From positions 1 through 30,699 of the forward strand of contig JADDKJ010000039.1 of the NCBI GenBank assembly GCA_033717875.1: 30,699 bases of DNA. Reading direction: 5' to 3'. This document shows positions 23,036 through 30,699 of this stretch, in pieces (the first letter of the stretch is position 1; every line of letters starts with the position of its first letter). The stretch is from SBBG01 sp033717875 (GTDB taxonomy: Bacteria > Pseudomonadota > Gammaproteobacteria > Ga0077554 > Ga007554). Position numbers and translations under genes: made by a program. Under the pieces are notes generated by a model that had not been told where the DNA came from, ran no database searches, and saw only the letters and a program-made list of their open reading frames with translations.

Positions 23036-23110
23036 TGGTGGGCGATGCTGGGATTGAACCAGCGACCCCTGCCGTGTGAAGGCAGTGCTCTCCCGCTGAG
23101 CTAATCGCCC
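23036..23110 (-). tRNA. tRNA-Val (anticodon CAC)
   Basis: This is a complete 75-nt cloverleaf on the minus strand. The acceptor stem GGGCGAT pairs with ATCGCCC and A plus an encoded CCA follow. The D arm is GCTC/GAGC. The anticodon stem CTGCC/GGCAG holds loop TTCACAC, giving anticodon CAC (reads GUG). The T arm is GCTGG-TTCAATC-CCAGC. Confidence 0.96.
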
Positions 23111-23287
23111 TTTTTGAGGATGCGGAAACCGCCTTGCACGGCCTCCGGTGATGCGTGAGGGGTGGATTTTACGGATATCGGGCTGGCGCGTCAAATTTTT
23201 TGACGGTCACGCCATACCCAAAATGCCTGCGCCAAAACCAGCGGAGTTTTGCTAATATGGTTTGAAACAGGCACAGGAAACACCAAC

Positions 23288-23545
23288 ATGATCGACCCCA
23301 AGATACTCGACGATTTGGCGAAAAAGCTGGCGGATGCCGTACCTTCCGGCATCCGCGACTTGCAGCACGACATGGAGAAAAATTTCCGGGCCATGCTCCA
23401 GTCCGCATTCACCCGGCTGGATCTGGTGACCCGCGAGGAATTCGAGGTACAGACAGCGGTGCTGGGCCGCACGCGCGAAAAGGTGGACGCGCTGGAAAAG
23501 CAGATCGCGGAACTGGAGAGTCTGCTGAAGGGACAGGCGAAGTAG
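23288..23545 (+). CDS. ubiK: Ubiquinone biosynthesis accessory factor UbiK (BMFP family)
   Basis: This 85-residue protein begins MIDPKILDDLAKKLADAVP. An amphipathic helix is followed by a C-terminal coiled coil (EFEVQTAVLGRTREKVDALEKQIAELE). Length and both segments match UbiK/YqiC, which binds UbiJ and helps assemble the ubiquinone-synthesis complex. The ATG at 23288 is the family start. comM begins 4 bases after the stop, and this pairing is frequent in proteobacteria. Confidence 0.93.
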   Translation: MIDPKILDDLAKKLADAVPSGIRDLQHDMEKNFRAMLQSAFTRLDLVTREEFEVQTAVLGRTREKVDALEKQIAELESLLKGQAK

Positions 23546-23549
23546 CGCC

Positions 23550-25076
23550 GTGTCGCTGGCCGTAGTCTATAGCCGGGCGCAGGCCGGCATCGACGCGCCG
23601 CTGGTGACGGTGGAGGTGCATCTTTCCAACGGGCTGCCCAGCTTGTCCATCGTCGGCCTGCCGGAAATGGCGGTCAAGGAAAGCAAGGACCGCGTGCGCG
23701 GCGCGCTGCTCAATGCGCAGTTCGAGTTCCCGGCGCGGCGCATCACCGTCAATCTCGCCCCGGCGGATCTGCCTAAAGAGGGCGGGCGCTTCGATCTGCC
23801 CATCGCGCTGGGCATACTCGCCGCCTCCGGGCAGATTCCCTCTCAAGGTTTGGCCGAATGCGAATTCATCGGCGAGCTGGCGCTGAGCGGCGAGTTGCGA
23901 CCGGTGCGCGGGGCGCTGCCCGCCGCCGTGCAGGCGCGCAACGCCGGCCACGCCCTGGTTGTGCCACTGGAAAATGCCGGCGAGGCGGCGCGGGTGGGCG
24001 ATGCGGCGATCTTCGGCGCCCGTCATCTGTTGGAGGTATGCGCTCATCTTAATGGCAGCCGACTCCTTGTCCCTCATGCCTTAGCTGCCCAGGAAACAAC
24101 CACCGAAGAGCATGACCCGCACGACCTGTCCGAGGTGCGCGGCCAGCGCCACGCCAAGCGCGCATTGGAAATCGCCGCGGCGGGCGGGCACAGCCTGCTG
24201 ATGGTCGGCCCGCCCGGCACGGGCAAGACCATGCTGGCCAGCCGCCTGCCGGGTATCCTGCCGCGCATGACCGAAGATGAGGCGTTGGAGGCGGCGGCGA
24301 TCGCGTCGATCAGCGATACCGGCCTTGATGCCGTGCGCTGGAACCGCCGCCCCTTCCGCGCTCCTCACCACACCGCTTCCGGGGTCGCCCTGGTTGGCGG
24401 AGGATCGCACCCGCGTCCCGGCGAAGTCTCCCTGGCGCACAACGGGGTATTGTTCCTCGACGAGCTGCCGGAATTCGACCGGCGCGTGCTGGAGGTGCTG
24501 CGCGAACCGCTGGAATCCGGCCACATTACGATCTCGCGCGCCGCGCGCCAGGCGACCTTTCCGGCACGTTTCCAGCTCATCGCGGCGATGAACCCCTGCC
24601 CTTGCGGCTATCATGGTGATCCGAACGGACGCTGCCACTGCACCGTGGAGCAGGTGCAGCGCTATCGGGCGCGCATCTCCGGCCCGTTGCTGGACCGTAT
24701 CGACATGCACATCGAAGTGCCGCGCCTGCCGCACAACACCTTGCGCGCCGCGCCGGATGGCGGCGAAACCAGCGATCAGGTGCGCGCCCGCGTCGAAGCG
24801 GTCCGCATCCGGCAGATGGAGCGCAGCGGCAAACCCAACTGCCATCTCAACAACCGCCAGATCGACCGCCTCTGCCGCCTCAGCGACAGCGATGCGCGGC
24901 TGCTGGAACAGGCCATCGAACGGCTTGGCCTGTCGGCGCGCAGCTACCATCGCATCCTGAAAGTGGCGCGCACCATCGCCGACCTGGCGGGCAGCGATGC
25001 CATACAGACCGCCCATCTGACCGAGGCGATCTCCTATCGGCGGCTGGATCGGAATCTGCCGGTTTCGAAAGTTTAA
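23550..25076 (+). CDS. comM: ComM/YifB family Mg-chelatase-like AAA+ helicase
   Basis: This 508-residue protein has an N-terminal Lon-like domain (residues 1-165, with GLPSLSIVGLPEMAVKESKDR). The AAA+ domain has Walker A GPPGTGKT at 220-227 and Walker B GVLFLDELPEF. A zinc-finger-like CPCGYHGDPNGRCHC lies inside the AAA+ region, and the C-terminal lid has LSARSYHRILKVARTIADL. ComM is a hexameric helicase that promotes branch migration during integration of incoming DNA in natural transformation. The start is GTG at 23550, close to the ubiK stop. Confidence 0.95.
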   Translation: MSLAVVYSRAQAGIDAPLVTVEVHLSNGLPSLSIVGLPEMAVKESKDRVRGALLNAQFEFPARRITVNLAPADLPKEGGRFDLPIALGILAASGQIPSQGLAECEFIGELALSGELRPVRGALPAAVQARNAGHALVVPLENAGEAARVGDAAIFGARHLLEVCAHLNGSRLLVPHALAAQETTTEEHDPHDLSEVRGQRHAKRALEIAAAGGHSLLMVGPPGTGKTMLASRLPGILPRMTEDEALEAAAIASISDTGLDAVRWNRRPFRAPHHTASGVALVGGGSHPRPGEVSLAHNGVLFLDELPEFDRRVLEVLREPLESGHITISRAARQATFPARFQLIAAMNPCPCGYHGDPNGRCHCTVEQVQRYRARISGPLLDRIDMHIEVPRLPHNTLRAAPDGGETSDQVRARVEAVRIRQMERSGKPNCHLNNRQIDRLCRLSDSDARLLEQAIERLGLSARSYHRILKVARTIADLAGSDAIQTAHLTEAISYRRLDRNLPVSKV

Positions 25077-25251
25077 TGTAGTACGAGGAGGGGATAAGTT
25101 CTAAACAAACGGCTCTTGCCCCCTCTTAATTTCCCTATCTTTCAAGGTGTAATATTCCCCAATATCCCCCCCCCCAATTTCAGAAACAGGCGCTCTGACC
25201 GATACACAAAACATCGCCACGCCGTGATGGCCAATCAAGGAGAAATGGAAG

Positions 25252-27771
25252 ATGGCAATGAAAAGCACCATGCGTTCGTTCAAGTATGACTACATGGGTT
25301 TGGACGCCGAATCCATCAAGTATTCCCTCGCCAATCGCCTGGAATATTCGGCGGGCAAGGATCTCTACACCGCGACCGACCGCGACTGGCTCAATGTCAC
25401 TTCGTATGTGGTTCGTGACCGCCTGATGGAGCGCTGGATGGAAACCATGCGCAGCTATTACAAGGAAGATGCCAAACGCATCTATTATCTCTCCCTGGAA
25501 TTTCTCATCGGCCGCACGCTGGGCAACAGCCTGTTGAACATGGGCGTCCATGATGCGTGCCATCAGGCACTGCGCGACATCGGCCTCAACCTCGAAGAAA
25601 TCCGCGAACTGGAGCCGGACGCCGCGCTGGGCAACGGCGGACTGGGACGGCTGGCGGCCTGTTTTCTCGACTCCATGGCAACCATGAGCCTCCCGGCCTA
25701 TGGTTATGGCATACGCTACGAATATGGCATGTTCACCCAGCGCATCGAAAACGGCCGCCAGGTCGAGCACCCGGAGAACTGGCTGCGTTACGGCAACCCT
25801 TGGGAATTCCCGCGCCCCGAAGTGCTCTACCCCGTCAAATTTCACGGCCGGGTCGTCGAATATCCCGACGAATCGGGCCAGCGCCGCTATCACTGGGTCG
25901 AGACCGACGAGGTCATGGCGATGGCCTATGACACCCCAATCCCCGGCTACAAGACCAACACCGTCAACAATATGCGCCTGTGGTCGGCGAAGGCGACGCG
26001 CGACTTCGATCTGAAATATTTCAACGAAGGCAATTACATCAAGGCGCTCGAAGAGAAGAACGAGTCCGAAAACCTTTCCAAGGTGCTCTATCCCGATGAC
26101 ACCACGGCCATGGGACGCGAGCTGCGGCTCAAACAGCAGTATTTTTTTGTCAGCGCCTCGCTCCAGGATATCCTGCGCCGCTTCCGCAAATCGCACTTTC
26201 ATTTCGACAAGCTGCCGGACAAGGTGGCGATCCAGCTCAACGACACCCACCCCGTGCTGGCCATCCCGGAACTGATGCGCCTGCTGATGGATATTTATGG
26301 GCTGGAGTGGAAACGCGCCTGGGACATCACCGTGCGCACCTTCTCCTACACCAACCACACCTTGCTGCCCGAGGCACTCGAGACCTGGCCGGCGAAACTG
26401 CTTGAAGACATGCTGCCGCGCCATTTGCAAATCATTTACGAAATCAATCACCACTTCCTCAAGGATGTGATGCATCAATTCCCTGGCAACATGGACCTGC
26501 TGCGCCGCATGTCCATCATCGACGAAGACAATGGCAAACGCATCCGCATGGCGCACCTGGCCGTGGTCGGCAGCCACAAGGTGAATGGCGTCGCGGCTCT
26601 GCACACCCACTTGATGAAGACAACCATTTTCGCCGACTTCCACCGCTTTTATCCCGAGAAAATCATCAACAAGACCAATGGCATCACGCCGCGGCGCTGG
26701 CTGCATCACGCCAATCAGGCGCTGACCGAATTGATCACTTCGCGCATTGGCGAAGACTGGACGATCAACCTCGACGAACTGAGAAAGCTCGCGCCGCTGG
26801 CCGATGACCCGGTGTTCAGGAGTCAATTCCAGACCGTCAAGCGCGCCAACAAGGAACGGCTCGCGGCCATGATCAAGAAGAACCTCGGCGTCACCGTCAA
26901 TGTCGATTCGATGTTCGACATCCACATCAAACGCATTCACGAATACAAGCGCCAATTGCTCAACGTACTGCACGTGATCACGCTCTACAACCGCATCCGC
27001 GCCAACCCCTCCGCGCACGTCGTGCCGCGCACGGTGATCTTCGCCGGCAAGGCGGCGCCGGGTTATGCGATGGCCAAGCTCATCATCAAACTCATCAACG
27101 ACGTGGCCGACATCATCAACAACGACCCGGCGGTCGGCGACCGGCTCAAGGTGCTGTTCATACCCAATTACAACGTCTCCACGGCGGAAACGCTCATTCC
27201 GGCCAGCGAGCTTTCCCAGCAGATCTCCACCGCCGGCACCGAAGCCTCGGGAACCGGCAATATGAAACTCGCGCTCAACGGCGCGCTGACCATCGGCACG
27301 CTGGATGGCGCGAATGTGGAAATCCGCGAGGAAGTGGGCGAAGACAATATCTTCATCTTCGGCCTGACCACCCAGCAGGCCGAGGAACTGCGCAGGAGCG
27401 GCTACAACCCCTGGGACTACTACCACGGCAACCACGAACTGAAACAGGTGCTGGATATGATCGGCACAGGCTATTTTTCGCCCGACGAGCCCACCCTCTA
27501 CCAGCCGGTCATCGACGCCCTCACGCATCGCGGCGACCATTACCTGCTGCTGGCCGATTACGCCTCGTATATCGCCTGCCAGGAACGGGTCGCCGAACTC
27601 TACGCCGATCCGCAGGAATGGACACGCAAGGCGATCCTCAACGTCGCGCACATGGGCAAGTTCTCCAGCGACCGCACCATACGCGAGTACGCGGAGGAAA
27701 TCTGGCAAGTGAATCCGGTGAAAATCACGCTGGAACCGCGTGATGAAGGGAAAAAGGTGAAGCAGAAATGA
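25252..27771 (+). CDS. glgP: Glycogen/maltodextrin phosphorylase
   Basis: This 839-residue pyridoxal-phosphate enzyme releases glucose 1-phosphate from alpha-1,4-glucans. ALGNGGLGRLAACFLDS, IQLNDTHPVLAIPELMRLL, TNHTLLPEALE, INKTNGITPRRWL, HIKRIHEYKRQLLN and IFAGKAAPGYAMAK are all present. The PLP lysine is Lys672 in EASGTGNMK. The length is normal for bacterial enzymes. AAGGAG lies 11-16 bases before the ATG at 25252. The 175-base gap after comM holds only a run of ten C's and no clear regulatory site. It stands alone, without other glycogen genes. Confidence 0.97.
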   Translation: MAMKSTMRSFKYDYMGLDAESIKYSLANRLEYSAGKDLYTATDRDWLNVTSYVVRDRLMERWMETMRSYYKEDAKRIYYLSLEFLIGRTLGNSLLNMGVHDACHQALRDIGLNLEEIRELEPDAALGNGGLGRLAACFLDSMATMSLPAYGYGIRYEYGMFTQRIENGRQVEHPENWLRYGNPWEFPRPEVLYPVKFHGRVVEYPDESGQRRYHWVETDEVMAMAYDTPIPGYKTNTVNNMRLWSAKATRDFDLKYFNEGNYIKALEEKNESENLSKVLYPDDTTAMGRELRLKQQYFFVSASLQDILRRFRKSHFHFDKLPDKVAIQLNDTHPVLAIPELMRLLMDIYGLEWKRAWDITVRTFSYTNHTLLPEALETWPAKLLEDMLPRHLQIIYEINHHFLKDVMHQFPGNMDLLRRMSIIDEDNGKRIRMAHLAVVGSHKVNGVAALHTHLMKTTIFADFHRFYPEKIINKTNGITPRRWLHHANQALTELITSRIGEDWTINLDELRKLAPLADDPVFRSQFQTVKRANKERLAAMIKKNLGVTVNVDSMFDIHIKRIHEYKRQLLNVLHVITLYNRIRANPSAHVVPRTVIFAGKAAPGYAMAKLIIKLINDVADIINNDPAVGDRLKVLFIPNYNVSTAETLIPASELSQQISTAGTEASGTGNMKLALNGALTIGTLDGANVEIREEVGEDNIFIFGLTTQQAEELRRSGYNPWDYYHGNHELKQVLDMIGTGYFSPDEPTLYQPVIDALTHRGDHYLLLADYASYIACQERVAELYADPQEWTRKAILNVAHMGKFSSDRTIREYAEEIWQVNPVKITLEPRDEGKKVKQK

Positions 27772-27803
27772 GATGGAACCTGAACCGAGCCTACATCACG
27801 CCT

Positions 27804-27833
27804 GTACATTAGCATCAAATGATGCTAATGTAC
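27804..27833. promoter_or_regulatory. Perfect palindrome, probable toxin-antitoxin operator
   Basis: GTACATTAGCATCA-AA-TGATGCTAATGTAC is a perfect inverted repeat with 14-base arms just upstream of the toxin-antitoxin promoter. Antitoxins of this class often autorepress through such sites. Confidence 0.65.
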
Positions 27834-27835
27834 TG

Positions 27836-27868
27836 TTCACATGATGCCGATACTGGCTATACCAGTAT
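27836..27868 (+). promoter_or_regulatory. Toxin-antitoxin promoter with a palindrome over the -10
   Basis: TTCACA (27836-27841), 16 bases and TATACC (27858-27863) form a sigma-70 promoter. A second palindrome, ATACTGG-CTATA-CCAGTAT (27850-27868), covers the -10, so a repressor bound there would exclude polymerase. Confidence 0.6.
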
Positions 27869-27904
27869 GAAAAAGACTCCCATGGTCCCGACGAAAAAAA
27901 TCCA

Positions 27905-28327
27905 ATGATCCAGGCAGAGAAAATCGCTGACGTACTCGGAATGCCATGCCAAATTCATTCGTTATACGAACTCATTGAATCTGTGGCGCATGGCCTTCCA
28001 AAAAAGACGCTGCAAACGACGGTTAAGCACCTCACGCTGGATGGCAGTGTCGCGAAACAGATCAGCGACCGCCTGGTCCCTCCAGCCACGTATAAGCGCC
28101 GCCGAGGGCATTTGAATCCGCAAGAGAGCGAGCGGGTCGAGCGCCTGGCCCGCGTCTACGCCACCGCGCTGGATGTCTGGGGTAACGAAGATGATGCGCG
28201 TCAATTCTTATTCACCCCCCACCGGATGCTCAATCAACAGCGCCCCATTGATCTGGCATTTACGGAGCTTGGAGCAAGGCAAGTCGAACAAATCCTGGCA
28301 AGCATCCGCTATGGACTCCCCGCCTGA
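27905..28327 (+). CDS. Xre/MbcA/ParS-type antitoxin (DUF2384)
   Basis: This 140-residue antitoxin has an N-terminal helix-turn-helix-like region (about residues 20-85, with PKKTLQ and ATYKRRRG). The C-terminal toxin-binding domain has ESERVERLARVYATALDVWGNEDDARQFLFTPHRMLNQQRPIDLAFTE in the usual order, ending ILASIRYGLPA. It neutralises the RES toxin encoded 50 bases downstream and probably represses the operon at the two palindromes. The ATG at 27905 has no ribosome site but overlaps the stop (ATGA) of a 13-codon frame at 27867-27908, so translation may be coupled. Confidence 0.92.
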   Translation: MIQAEKIADVLGMPCQIHSLYELIESVAHGLPKKTLQTTVKHLTLDGSVAKQISDRLVPPATYKRRRGHLNPQESERVERLARVYATALDVWGNEDDARQFLFTPHRMLNQQRPIDLAFTELGARQVEQILASIRYGLPA

Positions 28328-28377
28328 AAAACTCTCTTAATGATCTCCATCAAGGGACACAACGCAAAGCAAAAGCA

Positions 28378-28854
28378 ATGAGGGCCAGGGCCTCCCCACT
28401 GCTAGTCTATCGCATCGGCGACGGACGTTTCCCGCTGTTTGATGGCCGCGGCGCCATGCTCGAAGGCGGGCGCTGGAATTCACCAGGCCACCTGGTGATC
28501 TATGGCGGCCTATCCCAGTCCAGCGCCATGCTTGAAGTGCTGGCCCATACCAATATCGGGAAACTCCCCCGCTCTCACCAAATGATCATCATTGAAATTC
28601 CCGCAACCCTGACCATCGAAACAATCACACCCGCCACCGTAACGGGATGGGATCACCGCAGCATGAGCTCCAGCCGACAGTTCGGCGACAAATGGATCGC
28701 CAGCCAACGCTCCGTCGCCCTCATCGTGCCTTCCGTCATTGCCCGGCACGACAGCAACATCGTCATCAATCAAATGCACCCGGATTTCCATAAAATCAAG
28801 GCTCGCGAACCGGAAACCACTCAGTGGGATCAGCGGCTATTCGAAGGGCGGTAA
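28378..28854 (+). CDS. RES-domain toxin (NAD+-degrading family)
   Basis: This 158-residue RES-domain protein keeps the conserved residues that name the family: Arg32 (GGRWNSPG), Glu53 (SAMLEVLAH) and a Ser in VPSV (Ser119). Characterised members (Pseudomonas putida Res, Mycobacterium MbcT) deplete cellular NAD+. It follows the cognate antitoxin by 50 bases. The ATG at 28378 again overlaps the TGA of a 13-codon frame (28340-28381). The protein appears intact. Confidence 0.92.
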   Translation: MRARASPLLVYRIGDGRFPLFDGRGAMLEGGRWNSPGHLVIYGGLSQSSAMLEVLAHTNIGKLPRSHQMIIIEIPATLTIETITPATVTGWDHRSMSSSRQFGDKWIASQRSVALIVPSVIARHDSNIVINQMHPDFHKIKAREPETTQWDQRLFEGR

Positions 28855-28868
28855 GGGTCGTCAGTCCT

Positions 28869-29010
28869 TCAAGACTCAGATGACGATTGAAGGGTGAAAG
28901 GATTACAGATATGCAACCGCTGGTCGATCAGCAGCCCATCCTTCATATCCTCGGAGTATAAAACTTCGCAACCTGCCAGAAGAGCGGCGGCCACGATCAT
29001 CGCATCAGGA
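28869..29010 (-). pseudogene. C-terminal fragment of a PIN-domain (VapC-like) toxin
   Basis: A minus-strand frame reads DAMIVAAALLAGCEVLYSED followed by MKDGLLIDQRLHICNPF and a stop. This is the C-terminal third of PIN-domain proteins (normally FWDALIVAAAL...C..LYSED...G...I.NPF). The N-terminal part with the other catalytic Asp residues is missing. The sequence changes character near the end of the next truncated frame. It is a gene remnant beside an intact toxin-antitoxin pair. Confidence 0.65.
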
Positions 29011-29100
29011 GCTCGCTTCCTCCACACTCGTTGCCGCGAACGCGAAGGACGCAGCGCCCGCCAACACCACGGCAGCCAACCTCGATCTGAATGTCCTCAT
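29005..29100 (-). pseudogene. Truncated gene start with signal peptide
   Basis: GAGGAGG stands just upstream of ATG 29100, and the frame encodes a clear signal peptide (MRTFRSRLAAVVLAGAASFAFA) plus nine residues before TGA. The body of the protein is missing and the PIN fragment begins at the junction. It is probably the 5' end of an exported-protein gene cut by a deletion. Confidence 0.5.
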
Positions 29101-29260
29101 GATCCATCCTCCTCGTTATGCACTCAATACACCGGCATCTTGTCTTTATCCGCCGTATGGGTCACCCGCGTCAGTGAATTAGCGAATAGCCCGGATGCAG
29201 TGCAACGAAATTCGGGAGGTTCGGCGCTCCGTACTTCGACCTGACAATAACTCAGCGAGT

Positions 29261-29391
29261 GTAGCGTGCGCCATGCGCACGAATTACCCGCCAAAACCCT
29301 GTGAGTCGCATCGTTTGGAAAGACCCGTAGACATTCATTTCATTGCCGTCATCGCATGCCACACCCATTTCGTGCGCATGGCGCACGCTAC
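29261..29391. repeat. Inverted pair of 23-bp repeats
   Basis: GTAGCGTGCGCCATGCGCAC plus GAA (29261-29283) recurs as its perfect reverse complement at 29369-29391, with 85 bases between. Each arm is itself partly palindromic (TGCGCCATGCGCA). No gene is visible inside. Confidence 0.8.
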
Positions 29392-29450
29392 GCTTGCTGG
29401 TTTTGATGGATCAATCTACGCGACCCAGTTTTTAACCCAGCCCTCGGCAG

Positions 29451-29538
29451 GTCGGGTTAGCGCAGCGTAACCCGACATTTCCGTGGACCCCCCCGCGTCC
29501 ATCGTTGGGTTGCGCCCTTGCGGGCTAACCCGACCTAC
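29451..29538. repeat. GTCGGGTTA palindromic repeats
   Basis: GTCGGGTTA-N8-TAACCCGAC (29451-29476) is followed by a related, partly inverted unit at 29504-29538 (GTTGGGTTGCGCCC...GGGCTAACCCGAC). These belong to a class of short palindromic intergenic repeats common in proteobacteria. Confidence 0.7.
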
Positions 29539-29579
29539 ATTTACTATCCCGGTTCGTCACCGCAGGTAGGCACAAACAG

Positions 29580-29702
29580 CACGTAGGGTGGACAACCCGT
29601 TGTTTGGGGTTACCCACGCGGATTTCCAGGAACAACAACATCGCCATTTCTCACGTTCGATTTATTCCGCGTGGGCACAAAAAACGTGCCCACCCTGTAC
29701 GG
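29580..29702. repeat. CGTAGGGTGG/GTGGGCAC palindromic repeat
   Basis: CGTAGGGTGG (29582 region) and CCACCCTGTACG (29690-29702) are outer arms. Within them CGTGGGCAC-AAAAAA-CGTGCCCACC forms a strong hairpin (29670-29694), and a CCACGCG / CGCGTGG pair lies between. The rest of the 29.1-29.9 kb stretch holds nothing recognisable. Confidence 0.6.
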
Positions 29703-29950
29703 CTTTTTCACAGCCGCGAAATGTAATTTGGGTCTTCCATTATCGAGCGTAGCGGACAATTTGTCCGTGTGAAGCGCTTTGTTATAAATTTTTTTCATTC
29801 TCTTTGTTGTGCCAAGTCCTTAATATGTAGATTATTTCTTCGGCGATAAGGTAACGTACAGTATAGTTGCCTATCCCCCCGCGTCAGAATAGTTGTCACT
29901 GTTTTCTGTAACCCCAAGAGAGAAGGCGGTGGGGCGGAAAGTGACGAGAG

Positions 29951-30451
29951 ATGTCGAGGTATTCGGAAGATCTGAAGCAGTCTGTTTTGAGGAGGATGAT
30001 GCCGCCGGAGAGCCGATCGGTGGCGGAGCTGTCGCGGGAGACGGGCATCACGGAGACGACGTTGTACAATTGGCGCAAGGTAGCCAGAGAAGCGGGGTCA
30101 GTGATGCCGGGTGGTGGTAAGCGTAAGGCCGATGACTGGGATTCAGCGGCCAAGTTTGCGGTGGTGCTGGAGACGGCCGGCCTGAATGAAGAGGGGCTGG
30201 CGGCGTACTGCCGGAGCAAGGGTTTGTACGTTGAGCAGGTGCGCTTCTGGCGTGCGGCCTGCGCGCAGGCGAACGCGCGGCGCGATGTGGAAGCGGCGGA
30301 TCAGGCGCAGCGGCACAAGGCGGATCGCCGGCGCATCAAGGAGCTGGAGCGCGAGCTCCATCGCAAGGAGAAGGCGCTGGCGGAGGCGGCGGCCTTGCTG
30401 GTGCTGGCAAAAAAATATCGGGCGCTCCCGCAGCAGGACGAGGACGTATGA
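29951..30451 (+). CDS. IS3-like element OrfA (transposase helix-turn-helix subunit)
   Basis: This 166-residue protein has two helix-turn-helix regions (MSRYSEDLKQSVLRRM...SVAELSRETGITETTLYNWRK and SAAKFAVVLETAGLNEEGLAAYCRSKGL with VRFWR). A C-terminal coiled coil (ADRRRIKELERELHRKEKALAEA) ends KKYRAL. This is the OrfA pattern of two-ORF IS3-like elements. Its TGA overlaps the ATG of the next frame. The left end of the element is probably near 29894 (TGTCACTG), but it cannot be fixed because the right end is outside the window. Confidence 0.8.
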   Translation: MSRYSEDLKQSVLRRMMPPESRSVAELSRETGITETTLYNWRKVAREAGSVMPGGGKRKADDWDSAAKFAVVLETAGLNEEGLAAYCRSKGLYVEQVRFWRAACAQANARRDVEAADQAQRHKADRRRIKELERELHRKEKALAEAAALLVLAKKYRALPQQDEDV

Positions 30452-30699
30452 CCGAACTTGCGGAGCGCCGAACGATGATCGAGGACATCAAGCAGGCCCG
30501 AGCCCAGGGAGCGGGTCTGGAGCCGGCGTGCGAAGTGGTGGGCATCAGCCTGCGCACCTACCGCCGCTGGATGCGCGGTGGCGAGATCGAGGCGGATGGC
30601 CGCCCGACGGCGGCACGCCCACAGCCGGCCCACCGCCTGAGCGAGGCGGAACGCGCCGAGGTGCTACGCGTGTGCAACGAGCCGCGCTTTGCCAGCCTG
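30448..30699 (+). CDS. IS3-like element OrfB (DDE transposase), 5' part only
   Basis: The frame starts at ATG 30448, overlapping the OrfA stop (ATGA), and is open to the window end (84 codons). It has an N-terminal helix-turn-helix (EPACEVVGISLRTYRRWMR) and RLSEAERAEVLRVCNEPRFASL. This precedes the integrase core in OrfB proteins of such elements. The DDE catalytic residues would lie beyond the window. Confidence 0.75.
   Translation, partial: MTELAERRTMIEDIKQARAQGAGLEPACEVVGISLRTYRRWMRGGEIEADGRPTAARPQPAHRLSEAERAEVLRVCNEPRFASL

Noticed and set aside
25180..27708. 842-codon open frame on the minus strand opposite glgP
   Set aside because: It is the mirror of a highly conserved phosphorylase in GC-rich sequence. 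The peptide is rich in His, Arg, Asp and Val with no domain, and the plus frame has all family motifs.
29195..29470. 91-codon plus-strand frame in the decay zone
   Set aside because: It spans two unrelated palindromic repeats and has no recognisable domain or ribosome site.

Overview
The window is chromosomal DNA from a proteobacterium, most likely a free-living gammaproteobacterium. The evidence is the conserved order yibN-like rhodanese / secB / gpsA divergent from gpmI / envC / ctpA, plus phoBR-pstSCAB-phoU, ubiK-comM, murU and a tRNA-Val. The species cannot be named from sequence alone. Core genes are GC-rich. The intergenic spaces are unusually full of palindromic repeats.

Layout. 1-3.8 kb is a nickel locus: a broken TonB-dependent receptor, a TonB protein and a small zinc-ribbon protein on the minus strand face nikR and a histidine phosphatase on the plus strand. 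Between them lie two mirror-image promoters, each with a NikR-type operator (GTATGA-N15-TCAT) between its -35 and -10 boxes. 4.0-6.8 kb holds murU, gpsA, secB and a membrane rhodanese (minus). 7.0-7.3 kb holds an ArsR-family regulator with the two cysteines of persulfide sensors. 7.5-11.9 kb holds gpmI, envC and ctpA (plus). 12.0-18.9 kb is a complete phosphate regulon (minus): phoB, phoR, pstS, pstC, pstA, pstB, phoU, with a Pho box and a terminator between pstS and pstC. 19.0-19.8 kb has no protein gene but holds a triple-nested set of small mobile elements and a probable sigma-54-driven small RNA. 19.8-22.9 kb has two tandem formylglycine-enzyme-fold secreted proteins and two small envelope proteins. 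23.0-27.8 kb has tRNA-Val(CAC), ubiK, comM and glgP. 27.8-30.7 kb is accessory: a Xre/RES toxin-antitoxin pair, gene debris, palindromic repeats and the start of an IS3-like element.

The most novel material is non-coding. (i) A 178-bp fully palindromic element has three copies, all exactly 178 bp once a nested insertion is removed. Two copies have clear 5-bp target duplications, and the arms show compensatory changes. One copy sits in what was a stop/start overlap of gpmI and envC, and the duplication recreated both codons. (ii) A 150-bp element made of five consecutive hairpins occurs in at least four copies. One copy supplies the last four codons and the stop of phoR. (iii) A 122-bp element with TA duplications is inserted in the 178-bp element, which is itself inserted in the five-hairpin element. 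(iv) A short transcript candidate has a GG-N10-GC promoter, a pyrimidine-rich loop and an intrinsic terminator. (v) The NikR-controlled divergent promoter pair leads on the plus side into a structured leader with two tiny reading frames that both begin MACD.
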